The translations under genes were made by a program, and so were the position numbers. This document shows, in pieces, positions 1-11,955 of a stretch of DNA of 64,000 bases. The stretch spans positions 53,680,329 to 53,744,328 of the forward strand of contig NW_023601212.1 in the NCBI RefSeq assembly GCF_014898055.3, given 5' to 3'. The notes below the pieces were generated by a model. It was given only the letters and a program-made list of their open reading frames with translations. It did no database searches and had not been told where the DNA came from. Numbering within the stretch: the stretch's first letter is position 1; each line of letters opens with the position of its first letter. The stretch is from Talpa occidentalis. Its lineage: Eukaryota > Chordata > Mammalia > Eulipotyphla > Talpidae.

Positions 1-1958
1 GAGGTGCAGAACCCTGGGGGATGGGGAACCGAGCCTCAGGGAGTTTTGTGGCACTGCCCCAGGTGCCCGCGATAGCAGCCAGAACACTTTGCTACCCGCA
101 GAGGGTGGAGGGGAGGCTTTGTCTACCGCCTAGAAACCTGAGGGCGCCAGTCAGAATAAACACGCCCCAAAGAGAGGGGTGCTGAGAAGCAGCACCTGGT
201 GGGTGGGGCAATTTTGAGAATTGTAGAAGGTGGGTGAGGGAGGGGCTGGGCTGGGCTGGGGAAATCAGGAGGGACCTGGCAGAAGAGCGTTTGCAGCCGC
301 ATTAGACAACACAATGAGATCTTTCTGCTTTGTGCAGCAGGACTGCAGGAATCAGACCCTTCAGCCTCCTCAGTACCCCACCCAGGAGACATTTAACTTG
401 GTACTGTAAGGCCCCCATCACCCCGTGGGGGTGGGAGGGGAGCACGGGGAGGAAAGAGCAAACCCAGCCTAGGGTGGCTGTGGGCGGCCGCCAGCAGCAG
501 CAGGAAGAATATCTGCTTAGAGATGCTCCTTCGCTTCTAATGATGGGTGCTGCCTAGAAGCTCATGGGCCAGCCAATCGCTGGGCTGCTGAGGCAGGGGA
601 CTAGAGAGGAAGGCGGGGGACCAGAGCCTGGGGTGGGGGCAGCAGGGACAAGCCCAGGAGCTGGAGGAAGAGGGCTGCCAAGTACCTCCCTGATACTAGA
701 GACCCAAAGTGGCTCCAGCTGTCTCCCTGCTGCTGCACACCTGGGGGATGGGGTTTGGGAAGGGGGAGACAGGGAAGAAGAGGGGCCTCCTTTGCAGGTG
801 CATCCTTCCCAAGAAATCTCTCTCCATAGAAGCATCAGAGTCCCCTGTCTCCATGCCTGACCCCAATTTAACACCACCCTGCTGGCTTGCTTCCTACTAA
901 TCCCCCCTCACCACCCCGCAACCTCCAATTCCTAAAGATTTTGCCAGACACCCAAATCCTTCGTGAAGAACAAGGCAGTGAGATGCCTAATCAGCAGCTT
1001 GCATTTGGAGCACTTGATTAAGCCTGCAAAGAAGCTCCTTCCATGCCCGTTCACCCTGACACCGCACCATCAGAGCCGCCCCCATCAGCTTTTTGTAGAG
1101 AGCATTCCTTCAGAGCAGGGCAGACTGCTCGCACACCTCTGGGCTCAGCTGATGCGGCTCTCAGCTGATGAATTCATACCCAGCAGATCCACCTGGCTCC
1201 TGAGCATTGGGCTCAGCTGGGTCAGGGACGGGAGAGGACCCAACCCAGGACTGAGGAAAGCATGGGCCCGAAAGAAAACTGCAACTCTGAGCTGTTTGGG
1301 CCGTGTCATTAGATTTTGTCTCCTCTGACATGCCCATTCACTCCACTTTCAGTGAAACTTAAACTCAGTCCCTGGAGTTAGCTGGATGCCCAGGCAAAAG
1401 CCTGCTTCCTGTATCCATTTCTCTATGTCTGCATGGCTTTGGCCCAGTGCTCTTGAGTGTTCTGAGCTGATCCATCCCCTCCTAGAGCTTCAACTTCCCC
1501 ACAGGCAGATATTGCAGGTGTACCCCCAGCTGGGGGAGGAGGTGATGGCTTAAAGGGAGGTAAAGGGAGAATTGGCTAAGAAAGCCAACCCTGAGGTTAG
1601 GGGCAACCCATTCGGTGTAGAGTGCAGCTTGTGGAAAGCCTGGGGGGCCTGGAAATCAGACAAAGCCTCGCCCAGAAAGGGGCAGACACTGCACCACCAC
1701 ACACCCAGGGACTCCAGCGATTTCCACATAGGAAAAACCAAAAACCAAATGTCTTACCTTGAAAAACACTTTAGTGCCCATACCAGTTTCTATAGCACAC
1801 TTGCCCCTTAGATGCACCAAAGTAAAGAGTGCACTTCAGCAAAGGGGCAAACCGGCACCAGGAAGGGGATGGGTGATAAATTCCATGCTAGGTTTCCCCC
1901 CTCACCCCCAAGAAATGCAAAGGGGCAGAAGGGAGTTACGGTGGGCAAGAAAGGATAT
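1..1958 (-). other. CACNA1E: 5' part of CACNA1E intron 1
   Basis: This is downstream of the U12 donor on the minus strand. The sequence is GC-moderate and mostly without obvious repeats. A stretch near 960-1,330 has a 121-codon open frame on the plus strand and repeated CAGCTGATG-type words, and looks more like conserved non-coding DNA than a gene. No further exon was seen. Confidence 0.6.
1949..1958 (-). other. CACNA1E: U12-type AT-AC 5' splice site, CACNA1E intron 1
   Basis: The intron begins ATATCCTTTC on the minus strand directly after GATTGGCC. ATATCCTTT is the full consensus of minor-spliceosome AT-AC donors, and no GT donor fits the known end of the exon (LIDWP joined to PFEYM). Minor-class introns are known in voltage-gated sodium and calcium channel genes. 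The branch site and AC acceptor lie outside the window. Confidence 0.9.
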
Positions 1959-2225
1959 GGCCAATCGATGAGCTTCTTGGCGTATTTCCTGACAATGTTA
2001 TCTTCTCCGAAGATGAACAGGGATCTGTTGACGGTGAAACAGTTCTGCCGGACAGGAATGGGATTGTACAAAGCCATAGTCCGCGCCCTCTGCGCTTTCG
2101 ACTGCTTGTAGGCGGCCGCGGGCCCTGAGGCCGGCACCGGAGTTCCTTGCCGGTTCCGGCTCTGGTCTGAGTCTCCATCGCCCGACCCCGGCCTGGCGAC
2201 CACCGCCTCCCCGAAGCGAGCCATC
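1959..2225 (-). CDS. CACNA1E: CACNA1E canonical first coding exon (Cav2.3 N-terminus, partial gene)
   Basis: This exon encodes the cytoplasmic N-terminus of the pore-forming alpha-1E subunit of the R-type voltage-gated calcium channel, a plasma-membrane channel of neurons and endocrine cells. The ATG is at 2224-2222 and opens [20 protein letters not shown]. 88 complete codons follow, with two bases (CC) of codon 89, ending KKLIDW-P just before transmembrane segment IS1. The block around residues 44-60 ([18 protein letters not shown]) is the conserved Cav2 N-terminal segment; in Cav2 channels this region is needed for G-protein beta-gamma modulation. An internal Met50 (2077-2075) is the start of shorter alpha-1E clones. 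The exon ends at 1959 where an ATATCCTTT donor begins, so the open frame continuing to 1808 is intronic. A CTTCAG acceptor lies at 2231-2226, one base before the ATG. Exons 2 onward lie outside the window. Identification rests on recalled near-identity to mammalian Cav2.3 and is very secure. Confidence 0.97.
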
Positions 2226-3680
2226 CTGAAGTTTAAACAGACAGAAGACACACAGAGGTGATCGCGGCCGGACACCCGCGCACAGCGACAAGCAGAAAGA
2301 CACACGGAGGCTCAGAGGCGCATCCAGACCGGCCCCAAGACCACCGCCTCGGGGAGCCCCGCGAGCTCTTCGGAGCCGACGCGACAGCAAGCCCCGCCGC
2401 TCTGAACTGTTGACTCTACATACACCCTCTGCGAAGCTCCATTTCTCAAGGAGGAAAGAGAGGAGAGGGAGGGAGGGCTTGGGGGTGCTCAGTTTCTGGA
2501 GGCAATTTTTTTTTTTTTTTTCCAAAATGTCAGTGTGTGGTGGCGTTCAGGGACTGAAGAGGGGTGGGGTAGGCTGCTGCTCAAACATAGCTCCTCTTCT
2601 GGCAGACGCACCACCTAGTTCTGGGAGAGAGGCAAGCACCGGCCCGCTAGGTAACAGTTGGGTGATTTATTGGTGGGGGGAGGGGAGCAACGAAAACAAA
2701 AGAACTTAAAAAAAAAAAAACCCGCAAGGACAGGGTTACGATGACATGCTTTACAACGCCAGCCCCTGCAAGTCCATTTAAGAAATTCCACCGTCAAGAT
2801 GTGAGTCTTTAAACCTGCCAGCACAGATGCATCCAAAAGGGGGGTGGGGGGAGCGGTATGGAGGTTCCTGCGTAAACCGCAACGCCCAAAATCTCAAAAT
2901 AAGAATTCGATCCAACCGGAGAGGGACAAATGACTTCAAAGCGCCAGCGCTTGGGATAGAAGTTGAGCAGCATCCAGAGAGCAGCGAAGCCGGCGCGGCA
3001 GCATCTTCCCGGAGCGCTCGCCGCCGCCTCCCGGGTTCAGCCGGCAACGGGGATCCGCGGCTGCGCCGGCCACAGGGCGGGAGCCGGCGGGCGACCCGCG
3101 GGCTCGCGGGCGCGGGAGGAACAGGTTGCAGCGGAGCCTCGCGGTGGCCTGGCACCGGAGTTGTCCAAAGACCGAACTTGCCCACTAACGACTCGGTCCT
3201 CCTCGCGCACCCGACAGCCCGGCTCCAGGGAGCAGGGAGAGGCCGGAAAGGAGAGGCGGGGAGCGAGCAGGGGCAGAGCGAGCGGAGCGCAGCAGCGCAG
3301 CCGGGCGCTCACTGGAGCGCCGGAGAAGCGGGGGCGGGGCCGGCGGGGCCGGGAGGGGCGGGGATGGAGCCGGAAGGACCCTGGCCAACCTTGGCTGGAG
3401 GTGCGGGGAGGCGATGCTAGGCTGGCTGACCCGGGTCTGTAACCGGAGCGGGTAACCGGCCGCCTCTGCAAAGGTCCGCTAGTCACGCCGAGAGGCGCGC
3501 GGTGGCCACAGCTGGTGGCGCCGCGGAGTCTCTGCAAGAGGACGGGCCCGGCGGGGGCGCGCGCGCTCGCACTCGCGCCTGCCGTCCCTGCCGAAGGGCG
3601 CCCACCCGAGCTGTGCTCCGCGGGGTGCGAGGTGCGCTGCCCAGCCCGCCGCCGCCCCGGAACGAAGTAGAGGCCTTGGC
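2080..3680 (-). promoter_or_regulatory. CACNA1E: CpG island and proximal CACNA1E promoter region
   Basis: CpG density is high in two stretches, about 2,080-2,410 (over and just 5' of the first exon) and 2,940-3,680. They are separated by an ordinary A/T-containing segment with a 16-base T run near 2,506 and an A run near 2,709. GC boxes are visible at about 3,331-3,340 and 3,353-3,363 (GGGGCGGGGC type). No TATA box is evident, as is usual for dispersed CpG-island promoters. The exact transcription start cannot be placed. Long open frames in both directions here are a by-product of the GC content. Confidence 0.7.
2225..2250 (-). other. CACNA1E: 3' splice acceptor immediately before the CACNA1E start codon
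   Basis: On the minus strand a pyrimidine-rich stretch (TGTGTGTCTTCTGTCTGTTT) leads to AAACTTCAG at 2234-2226, followed by a single G and then ATG. This has the form of a genuine acceptor. It means the canonical first coding exon can be joined to upstream exons, either untranslated or coding, as well as being transcribed through from the proximal promoter. Confidence 0.65.
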
Positions 3681-3699
3681 GCTCAGCGCACCAGGTCTG

Positions 3700-6579
3700 G
3701 ATAGCCACTCCCCCACACCTCCCAGGCTCCATGAATGCTGTCCATGGGTTCCTGCAGACAGCAGCACCTTCTCCCCACTTAGCAGTCAGGAGGCCTAGGG
3801 AAGATGCCAAGGACTTCTGGGGGCTCCATACTCTGCTTTTGGTGCCAGCTCCAGGCAGGCATCTACCTCCCTATCCAAATGGGGAGACCTGGGCAGCCTC
3901 TTGGGTTTGCTTTCAGCAGAACGCCCCTGTACATCCACTCTTTGAAGGGTGAGCTACTCCTGGGTGGTCCTAGACACTGGGGCTCTAGATGAAGTTCTGG
4001 CTTAAACTACTCTTTCACAAAATCCTAACAGAGGGGTCCTCCAACCTCTTTTACCCCCAAATCGGCTCCACTGACTTAGGCAAACCCAACCACTTAATGA
4101 AGAAAAACAATTAGTACCTGAGCTACAGAGATGGGGCAGGTGGACTTCAAGCCAGAGCCGCTAGGTTTCAGGGACCAAGCCCTTGCAGAGGTTTGAACTG
4201 AGGACAGGTGCCGCTGTCCCCTTCCAAGTCCACACCATCCTCTGCTCTCTCCTGTGTTGGCCACAACACACTGTCCTTTCTAAATCCCTTCACCTGAGCA
4301 ATGGAGGAGATGGGTAGTGAGTGGGACTAGGAAAGGAAACAGAGATTGCCCAAGTGTTGGAAATCATGGTTGAGTGTGGCTTCCGGGGCTTGAAAGTCAG
4401 TGTCTCTGTATGTGAGATTAACTGGTGAGAAAGGTGGTGATGTCTAAGCAGCAGGTAAGCAGTGGTCAAGGTCACATGCTTTCTTACATGGCTTTCTGGC
4501 ATGAGAAAGCATGTGAGCATATGTGTATGTGTGAAGGAATCAGTGCTCTGAGTACTGGAAAGCCAAGAGTCAGCCTAGCCACCCCTAGCAGGCTCTGCTG
4601 CCCTGGAGGATGGCATGTTGACCTTCTGATTCGGGGGAACCCGTTCAGGTCTAATTCTATTCAAGGTGAGTAGCTCTAACTCGCATTTTGATTTCACCTT
4701 ATTGTCCTTTCACCTGCCTTCATCAGCAGGTCCTTTTCTGTCTGCATACCTAGTCAGAAGTGGATAAAAAGGTGGTACTATAAACCATGAAGTCCATTAG
4801 CCTGTTAGCATTTGGAGCTAGTTACAACTTGCTATCTCAGGAACCCTGTGAATTACAGAGGATTAGAAAGAACTTTTGAAACAATCGAGTCCATGTCATT
4901 GCTTTTAGGACCACAGCCATAGCACAAAATTCATTCAAATCACTGATTCGTCCACCAGGTACTGTATTAGGCACTCGGGATATAATAAACAAAACAGATG
5001 ATGACAAAAATAAGATACTCCCTTCTTAGATTAAATTACATTCTATAACCTTACTGGCTAGAATGTTGAATGGTCCACATTCTCTGACTGCTACTTCACC
5101 CCTTCACCTTGTGTCCTAACCTCAGCAGCCTAGAGGGTAGAGTCGATGTGTTAACGCCCAGGACAAGCAGGGCACACCAGCCTTTTACCTTCCAAGAAAA
5201 GGTTCTTGGAAGGTCAGGAACTCTGACTTGTGCCTTCAATCTCAACCTCTCAGGAAAGCTAGTCCTAATTCCCTGTGCTCTCTCCGCAGGGTCCTATAGT
5301 CTCTGTGGCTGTTGTCCCTCTTTAAAGACCTAGAATCCCTAAGACAGGACACTGCATGTGGAAGTGTGAGGACTCACTGAGTGGAGGCTGGCCTTCCTGC
5401 CTTCTGAAGAGATGGGAATCACAGATGCCTGGGTTGGGGAGATGTATGCTGGAGGACAGGACTTCCATAGGGGAGTTAAACTGGGCATTCTTGGAGGGTG
5501 CCACCCAAAGGGACAAGGCCAACATGATGATCCAAGTGGCTCTGGATGGCCTTGGCCCAAGGCAGCAACCCTGGGGGGAAAGGCCCACACCCTGCCTGGC
5601 TGACACAGCTCTGAGATCTTTAAGATGTAAGAATTTCCTCCCTGCTCTCCAGTACCCCCATTCTCCCAGTTTCTAAAAGAGCTACAATTTTAATGGCTGA
5701 ATAGTGTCTTATGTGTGCTTTAGTAGTTTTCAGGTTACATAAACCTCACTCTAAACCCCTGGAGTCTCCCTGGTAACACATTATCAATGATCCTGATTTG
5801 GTGGACAAAGCAGCAGTTTTCATAAATGTTAAGTAGTTTGTCCACATTTGATTAAAGGTAGAGTGTGGACCACTTGCAGAGCTGATTTTCATTTTAGGAT
5901 CTTTCTAATATCCAGGCTAATCTCTTCAGGGCAGGAATAGTGTAATTCTAAATGGTTCCTCATCAACAGAAGAAACTGTACAATCACACTAAGCCTATGG
6001 GGAGGCTATGCTGACACTCTCAGACTGAATTTGATCTGTGGCCAGATGTTCTGGGACCATTCTGGGAAGGCCCTTAGCCTGGACATTTCACTGCCCTCAA
6101 GATCCAGGAGGATCCTTAGAAAAAAAAAAACAAGATCAGCTCACTGCCGTATGCTCTTCTTAGGGAACATTGGTCAGCATTGTCCTTCCAGTGTTCCTAA
6201 TTCCGCTGTGCTCTTAAAGACCCACAAATGGAAATGTGGAAAATCAGCAGTTGATCGTAACTCTAGAAAAAGGTTTCGGGAAATTCTTACCAGCACAGAA
6301 GGAAGTTTTATTTTCCTGTTGTTAGAGCGCCATCTACTGGTCACTTGTGAGCACGTGGCTATGAGCGCAGGTAGCTGGCACCAGTGTTACAGAACCAGAC
6401 CTCAGTGCCTACATATACACTGCTACAGAGGTGGCCTCTCATCACTAGCCCTCTACTCCCTTGTAAGACTGATATTGTTGAAACCCCAAATTTCACCACA
6501 ATGCCACCAGCCATCTCAGAGATTTGGAAAGTAGAGCCCTACACGCAGAGGACAAAGTTAGCACACCACGTGCCACACA

Positions 6580-6616
<37 letters not shown>

Positions 6617-7490
6617 TGCACGCACACATGCGCATGTTAATGCAGCTAAATGCTTCATATAAACCCAAACTAGAAGTCCAAAGGGATCTGAAATAAAGTA
6701 GGAGAAAAATTCCCTATAATGTTTGTCCCATACAGAGTCCATTTCAAAGCTCTCACCCTCTGTTACAATGTAAGCAGAAGGGTAGTGGCCAGTTGGGGAA
6801 CTCTCCTGCTACTTCTAGAAAAGGAAATAAACAGGGTAGCCTCACTCCCCTAGGCCAGGGAGGTGAAGGGTATTTGTGTCAAGATGGATAGACATGAGTG
6901 GCAAGAGGGGAGAAGCCCTTCCCCTATGCCCCTCACTCATAAAACTCTTCCCAAATACCTAGCCCTGGGAAATCTTCATACAAGATTTCAGCCCATCACT
7001 ACAATCTATACCTCTCCCAAAAGACATGTGTCCCTCCCACAAGCCCTGCTCCCTCCCCCATTTCCCCATACCCTGCCAGTTCCACTCAGATAGCCTGTGC
7101 TTCAGTTATCAGAGCCCCTTTTGTTCTATTTTTCCCCTGTTGAGCTTTTCCAAGAAATAGACTCTTATGCAAAACAGTGCTGTAAGGAACATAACGAAGA
7201 GAGGATTTGGGAGGGGTTCTTAAGACAAAAGTTGGCAGGAGACCATGTGCAAATTCATAGCAGAACAGAGGAGCATTATGGTAACGCAGGCATCTTGGGA
7301 GTCTGGTGGCTTCCACCATTGCCATACCTTACAGCCCTACATGGGTGAACATGTAATTTCACACCCTTACGTAATGTCCATCACTAGAACCAGCATTTCT
7401 CAGACCTGTGTCTGAGAAACCCCACAGTTCCAATACCCTTTCAGCTAACTGAAGACTACAAATTTTGCTAAGAAATGTGTTTTTAACCCT
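3700..7490. other. Upstream or intronic sequence, no gene seen
   Basis: Mostly single-copy DNA. The stretch around 4,935-5,045 is a worn fragment of an old mammalian repeat (GGTACTGTATTAGGCACTC). A CA microsatellite lies at 6,583-6,613. Open frames are short and overlap in both directions, with no splice-site support. Confidence 0.5.
6583..6630. repeat. (CA)n microsatellite
   Basis: About 15 uninterrupted CA units from 6,583, followed by degenerate CGCA/TGCA units. The alternating purine-pyrimidine run is a potential Z-DNA former. The matching open frame reading His-Thr repeats is not a gene. Confidence 0.95.
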
Positions 7491-7499
7491 TCATTTATG

Positions 7500-7640
7500 A
7501 CAACTCGATATCTCACTGGATCATCACTCTAGGACTGTGAGGCATATTCTATGATCTGAGGCCCAGAGAGTCAGGGGCTTGTCCCAGTGCACAGAGCTAG
7601 GACATAGCAGAGGAGGCTTCCCTGGTATATAAGGTCAGGA
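7500..7640 (+). repeat. MIR SINE fragment
   Basis: Contains the MIR core pattern: GAGGCCCAGAGAG, then a decayed TTGCCCAAGGTCACACAGCTAG (seen as CAGTGCACAGAGCTAGGACA). Strongly diverged. Confidence 0.6.
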
Positions 7641-8635
7641 TTCATTATACTGTGCGGCCACTATTAACCTACTGCATGCCAAGTCATGGTTTCCTTGCTT
7701 AAGTGTCCAGTCATCAGCATGATCTTGAACCCGGAAGAGGTAAGCCTTGACCTTGAACCAGAGGTCACCCAGATGATTAAATTTCTAAGAATGCACAGAA
7801 GCTGTGGCACGGGGCTCTTATGAAGATAGATTGAATATGTGTTGAATGCATAGATAAGTAGTTGGCACACAATAGGCACTACGTGTTTGTCCAATACATT
7901 TCTGCCGTGGCAGCTTACAGCAAGCACTGCACAGTTGACCACTTTGTGTTCCTGAAGCCTTCCTCCAGAAGTGCAGCAGGCATGACTTTAGTGTTTCTGC
8001 ATGGGGTGGATGGAGAAACATAGAAGTCTAAGGACCTGGGGCTGGGTGAGAAGAGACAAATGGAGCAGAAGACAAAAGAAAGAAAAATATCAGAGACCAT
8101 GTCTTAAGAGCCCAAAAGCTTGTTTGCTTAAGCACTAATTCACAAACCCTTTTGATGAATGTTCATTAAACCCCTTTAATGTGGCAGGCATTGTTCTCAG
8201 GGATTCTGAGGCCCAAAGATAAATTCGACACAGTCACAGCTTCTAAGAGCTGACAGCTGTAGCGAGGGGAAGGAGGCACGTACCCACAAAGGCTGTCACA
8301 CAAGTCAGAAGGCAGGTGCTTCGCAGAGCACTGAGGAGCTGAGATAGAAGACTTCCCTCGGGCTGGAGGAGCCAGGAGAAGTGAAGAATCAGCAAGAGCC
8401 CTTTCAGAGAGCTGCTGCGGTGGTGTGGAAAAGCCACTTGGAACATGAGCAACTAGACTGGGGGGGTACCCAGGATGTGTGAGACTGGACCACTCAGCAA
8501 CTTTGTTTTCTTTCATTGTATCCAGGATCCCACAATCCTAGTATTACCGAATGAGGAAATTAGGAACTGGGTAGAGGTAGTTAGCTAGAATCAGGGGGGA
8601 CTCCAAGACCAGGTGCCCCAAGCCATTTATCAAAC

Positions 8636-9040
8636 TGAATGAGAAACTATCAGTTTGGGGTCAGGGAGCCCCCAACCCAGTAAAAATGGAATGATCAGAC
8701 ACCCACACAATAACATGATGCCTAAGCAGTGAGCCAAAGTTTGTTTGGGGAAAGGAGACCCCTGCAGTGGGTCTCAGTAACCTAGGAGATGCCACACGCC
8801 TCAACCAATCAGCAAGAGACGCAACACCAAGAATGAACGGCCTTGCCTGCTATACCCATACAAACTCCTGCTTCTTGCCCCCTCAGAGGCAACCCACTCA
8901 GGACTCCTCTCTGCTCAGAGACCTTTCCTGTCTTGCTTATCTGTCAATATATCTCCTTTTCTGCCTAACTCTTGTCTCAACACTAAATTCTTTCCTCCAG
9001 GAGACAAGAACTGAGAGCCCCTCGGGGTCTTCAGACCCCA
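8636..9040 (+). mobile_element. Possible degenerate solo LTR of an endogenous retrovirus (class I type)
   Basis: The segment starts TGAATGAG and ends AGACCCCA. It contains a CCAAT box (8,804-8,808), a C/T-rich stretch with CTCTGCTCAGAGACC, a decayed polyadenylation-like region (near 8,948-8,960) and a CCCTCGGGGTCTTCAGACCCC end. This layout resembles mammalian class I LTRs. No clear target-site duplication and no internal viral genes are visible, so it would be a non-coding relic. Confidence 0.4.
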
Positions 9041-9949
9041 CAAGGCCAGATTCATTACTTCAATCCTTTCTTTTCCATCAAACAAGGTCACTTTTTGGCC
9101 TGGACCAAAGTCAAAAATGTCTAACCTCCTAAGATTAATGTTTATTATATGCAAGATCCCAGTATATCTTAGGAAAATCAGAGAAAAGCGAACAACTGAC
9201 AGACGGAGACGCACGCCAATCCATCCACCCCCTTGGCCTCTTGACTCAGAAAACAAAATCCAGCCCACACACTGCAAAGCTTGCTCAGCCTGGGTGGGCT
9301 CTGGCTGATTCATTCATTCAGCAAACACAACACGAGCGCCTTCCAGTGTCAGGCAGGGTGTCAGGCGCTACAGCAAAGGCCTGAGCTAGCAAAGGAGGCC
9401 TGAGCTCTCTGGTCTTGTTCCCGTCCCACATTTCACTCTTGAAGACATGCCCCATAGCAGGAAAAGCAGCTCACAGCTGAAACAGAGCCTATAGTAACCC
9501 CAGAGGGAACTCAACTGCACCGCACCCACAATCTCGCCTCTTCTAGGACTCTTTGGGTTGGACTCGTCAGCAGATGAAGCCACCACCTGTCCATCACCAC
9601 ACCCTTTCTCTCCCACTCTCTCCCACACTGAGCAGCTGGTTCCACCCACCTGGTATAAAATAATCAGCGTGAATAAGGCATTCCCATATGATATGGACTT
9701 AAGGCCAGTTTTGAAATGTGCACCTGGGAGGCCACTCGCTGGCTCCGTTCCTCCCACTCCCCAGAAATTGCATCTCAGAACACCCCCTGCCCCCACTGAC
9801 CTCCTGTGGTTCTGTATCCCCCCCATTTCTCATGATCACTAGGCAGCATTTGGCACCACCAACCTCCCCTCCCTCACAGGGTTCGCCCCCTTAGTGTCCC
9901 AACCACCACAGATCAGTTTGCGTTTCCCCATATTCCGCTTCTTCCTCTC

Positions 9950-10622
9950 GCATCATTGTGGCAGTGATCACCCATCACCCACAGCTCTTCCTCCCGCCTT
10001 TGCCTTCTCTCTCTGACTTCCCCTTCCACAGTCATATCCCTCTTCATATCCCTCGTCTATCAACTATATCTCTTCTTCTAGCCCCCAACCCTTACTGTTC
10101 ACCTCATTCCCAGCTCCAGGGCCCTTTCGGTATTGGGTACCTCCATGCAAACTGCCCATCATCTCAAACTCTGCGTGATGAAGGTGAATTCACTGTAATT
10201 CCTTCAAAGCAAAGTCCTGAACATGTCATGCCCACCCCTACCTCGATGCTCTTACTCACAGCACCTGCTTCAGACTGACCCAGAACACCCTTCCTCTGTG
10301 CTGCTTCTCTAACTCCTACGTCTCCTTCAAGATGTGATTCATTTCTTTCTGCTGCTTCCATGCAGCCTTCCATAACCTCTCCTACTCTGTGATCTCTGCC
10401 TCCTGTAAACGTACAGAACTTGTGTTTCAGTCCTGTAGTGCCATGGATATAACATCACCAGTGCATTCCTATTTATATGCTTCAAGTACGTATTTCTCAT
10501 TTTCTCAATTATGGTGCAAGCTCTCCAGAGCAGAGGACCTAGCTCTCCCTTCATTTTATTCCCTAAAGTGCCGGCATCATGGTATCCTCATAGCAGACCT
10601 TTATCAGTGAATGAATGAAACT
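9950..10622 (+). repeat. L2 LINE 3'-end fragment
   Basis: Carries the L2 3' pattern in order: CTCCTTCAAGATGTGATTCA..., GCAGCCTTCC, AAGCTCTCCAGAGCAG, and a terminal GAATGAATG. Heavily diverged and non-coding. Confidence 0.6.
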
Positions 10623-10819
10623 TACTGGTGAAAGAGTTTATGCTCCACCAGAGAGCTGCACCCCATCCAAGGGGCTGCCCTTCCCCTATATGCTCAGCTC
10701 TGCTCTTACTCTATCTCCACTCCGCTCTCAGTGTGTACATGTATCCTGTCTGGGTTGTGTTCATGCCCCACTTCCCACCCAGACACATCCCACCCTCTTA
10801 CATTAAGAAAGGATGCTTA

Positions 10820-11640
10820 CCTTCAGAGATCAGGTAACCAACTCAGCACAGAAACAGCCTCACTCTGATTTTATCAATCATTAAATTATAGGGTTCTTTC
10901 TCTTATGAAGAGTACCACTTGCTCTTTAAAAATGTGGTTGAAGTAAGATTTGGGGAATCAGTTATTAAATAGAGACATTTAGACCCCACATAAAGAGTAT
11001 TTTCATATGCCTTTCTACAGAAAATGAAGCACAGAAGAATAAAATTCTGCTTCAAAAGAAATTGATTCTATCTCTTCTCTCTACAAAAAGGCAAATGTCA
11101 TCATCAGACTTCCTTCCCTTATGAAGAATTATATGTTAAAGAGACATAAGCACTTTTGCTTATATGCAAAGACACACACCAGATTCTGAGCTAATCTCAA
11201 GTTCTGCCAAGTGTACAAACACGTGCAAGTTATCTTCCATGCTTTTGGAAGCATTCAGACAGGCTTAATACAATGCATTCAGATGCAAAGAATCAGATGC
11301 AAAGAATCGCAAGTACTTTTGAAGGTTGCTAACTATTCTTAACGTACCACTTAAAACTCAGATAGGTAGAAGTATAATCTCAAGCAAAAGAGAGCATTTT
11401 TGAAATACCCGTCTTCTGACACCTTTAAGAAGCCAACCCTTCATGTGTGCTCCTGCACACACACTCACACTCACAATACAGCCCTTTCCCTAAAGATCTG
11501 TTTTGATTTTCACATCATCATACCATCGAGAGTCAGATTCTTCAAAACAATTCAGCCAGATGTAAAGTGGCCAAATATTAAAATAATAACTCAAAACTTC
11601 CTATTATGTCACTTGTCCTTGTTAAGATCATCTCTATAAT
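10820..11640. other. A/T-rich single-copy stretch, no gene
   Basis: No repeat family recognised. A 14-base tandem duplication (CAGATGCAAAGAAT twice, 11,280-11,307) gives two ATGCAAAG octamer-like words, with another ATGCAAAG at 11,163-11,170. Confidence 0.4.
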
Positions 11641-11739
11641 TTGATGTTGCAAATTCCAGCACTATACAAAGAGAAAACTGGACATGCAGCAAATAAGTAT
11701 ACAATAATTACCAAGAAAAGTGTAAGCAACTGGGTCAAT

Positions 11740-11955
11740 AGCATTAATTGTAATAGGTATTAAATATTATGTGCAAGGCACTGTACTATGTCCTCTTGCT
11801 TTCCTTATTTCTCAGAATAGGCCTTACATAAGGACTATTATAATCTCCATTTTAATCTCGTAGAGATACTGTTATAATCTCTATTTTACAGGTCAGAAAA
11901 GCAAGCCTGAAAAAGACTAAATCTTTTCCCTTAAGGTCAAACAGGTGATGAATGA
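11740..11955 (+). repeat. MIR SINE fragment
   Basis: Shows the MIR order: GTGCAAGGCACTGTACTATG, TATAATCTCCATTTTA, CAGGTCAGAAAAGCAAG and AAGGTCAAACAGGTGATG. Confidence 0.7.

Noticed and set aside
1808..1958. Continuation of the CACNA1E open frame beyond the exon ([12 protein letters not shown]...)
   Set aside because: It lies past the AT-AC donor and does not continue as the known channel sequence (PFEYM...); intronic read-through.
3037..3810. 257-codon minus-strand frame in the CpG island
   Set aside because: GC-rich DNA lacks stops; several frames on both strands are open here, the content is Arg/Pro/Ala-rich, and no splice or start logic supports it.
6031..6534. 167-codon plus-strand frame
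   Set aside because: No recognisable composition or splice sites; an overlapping frame runs into the CA microsatellite.
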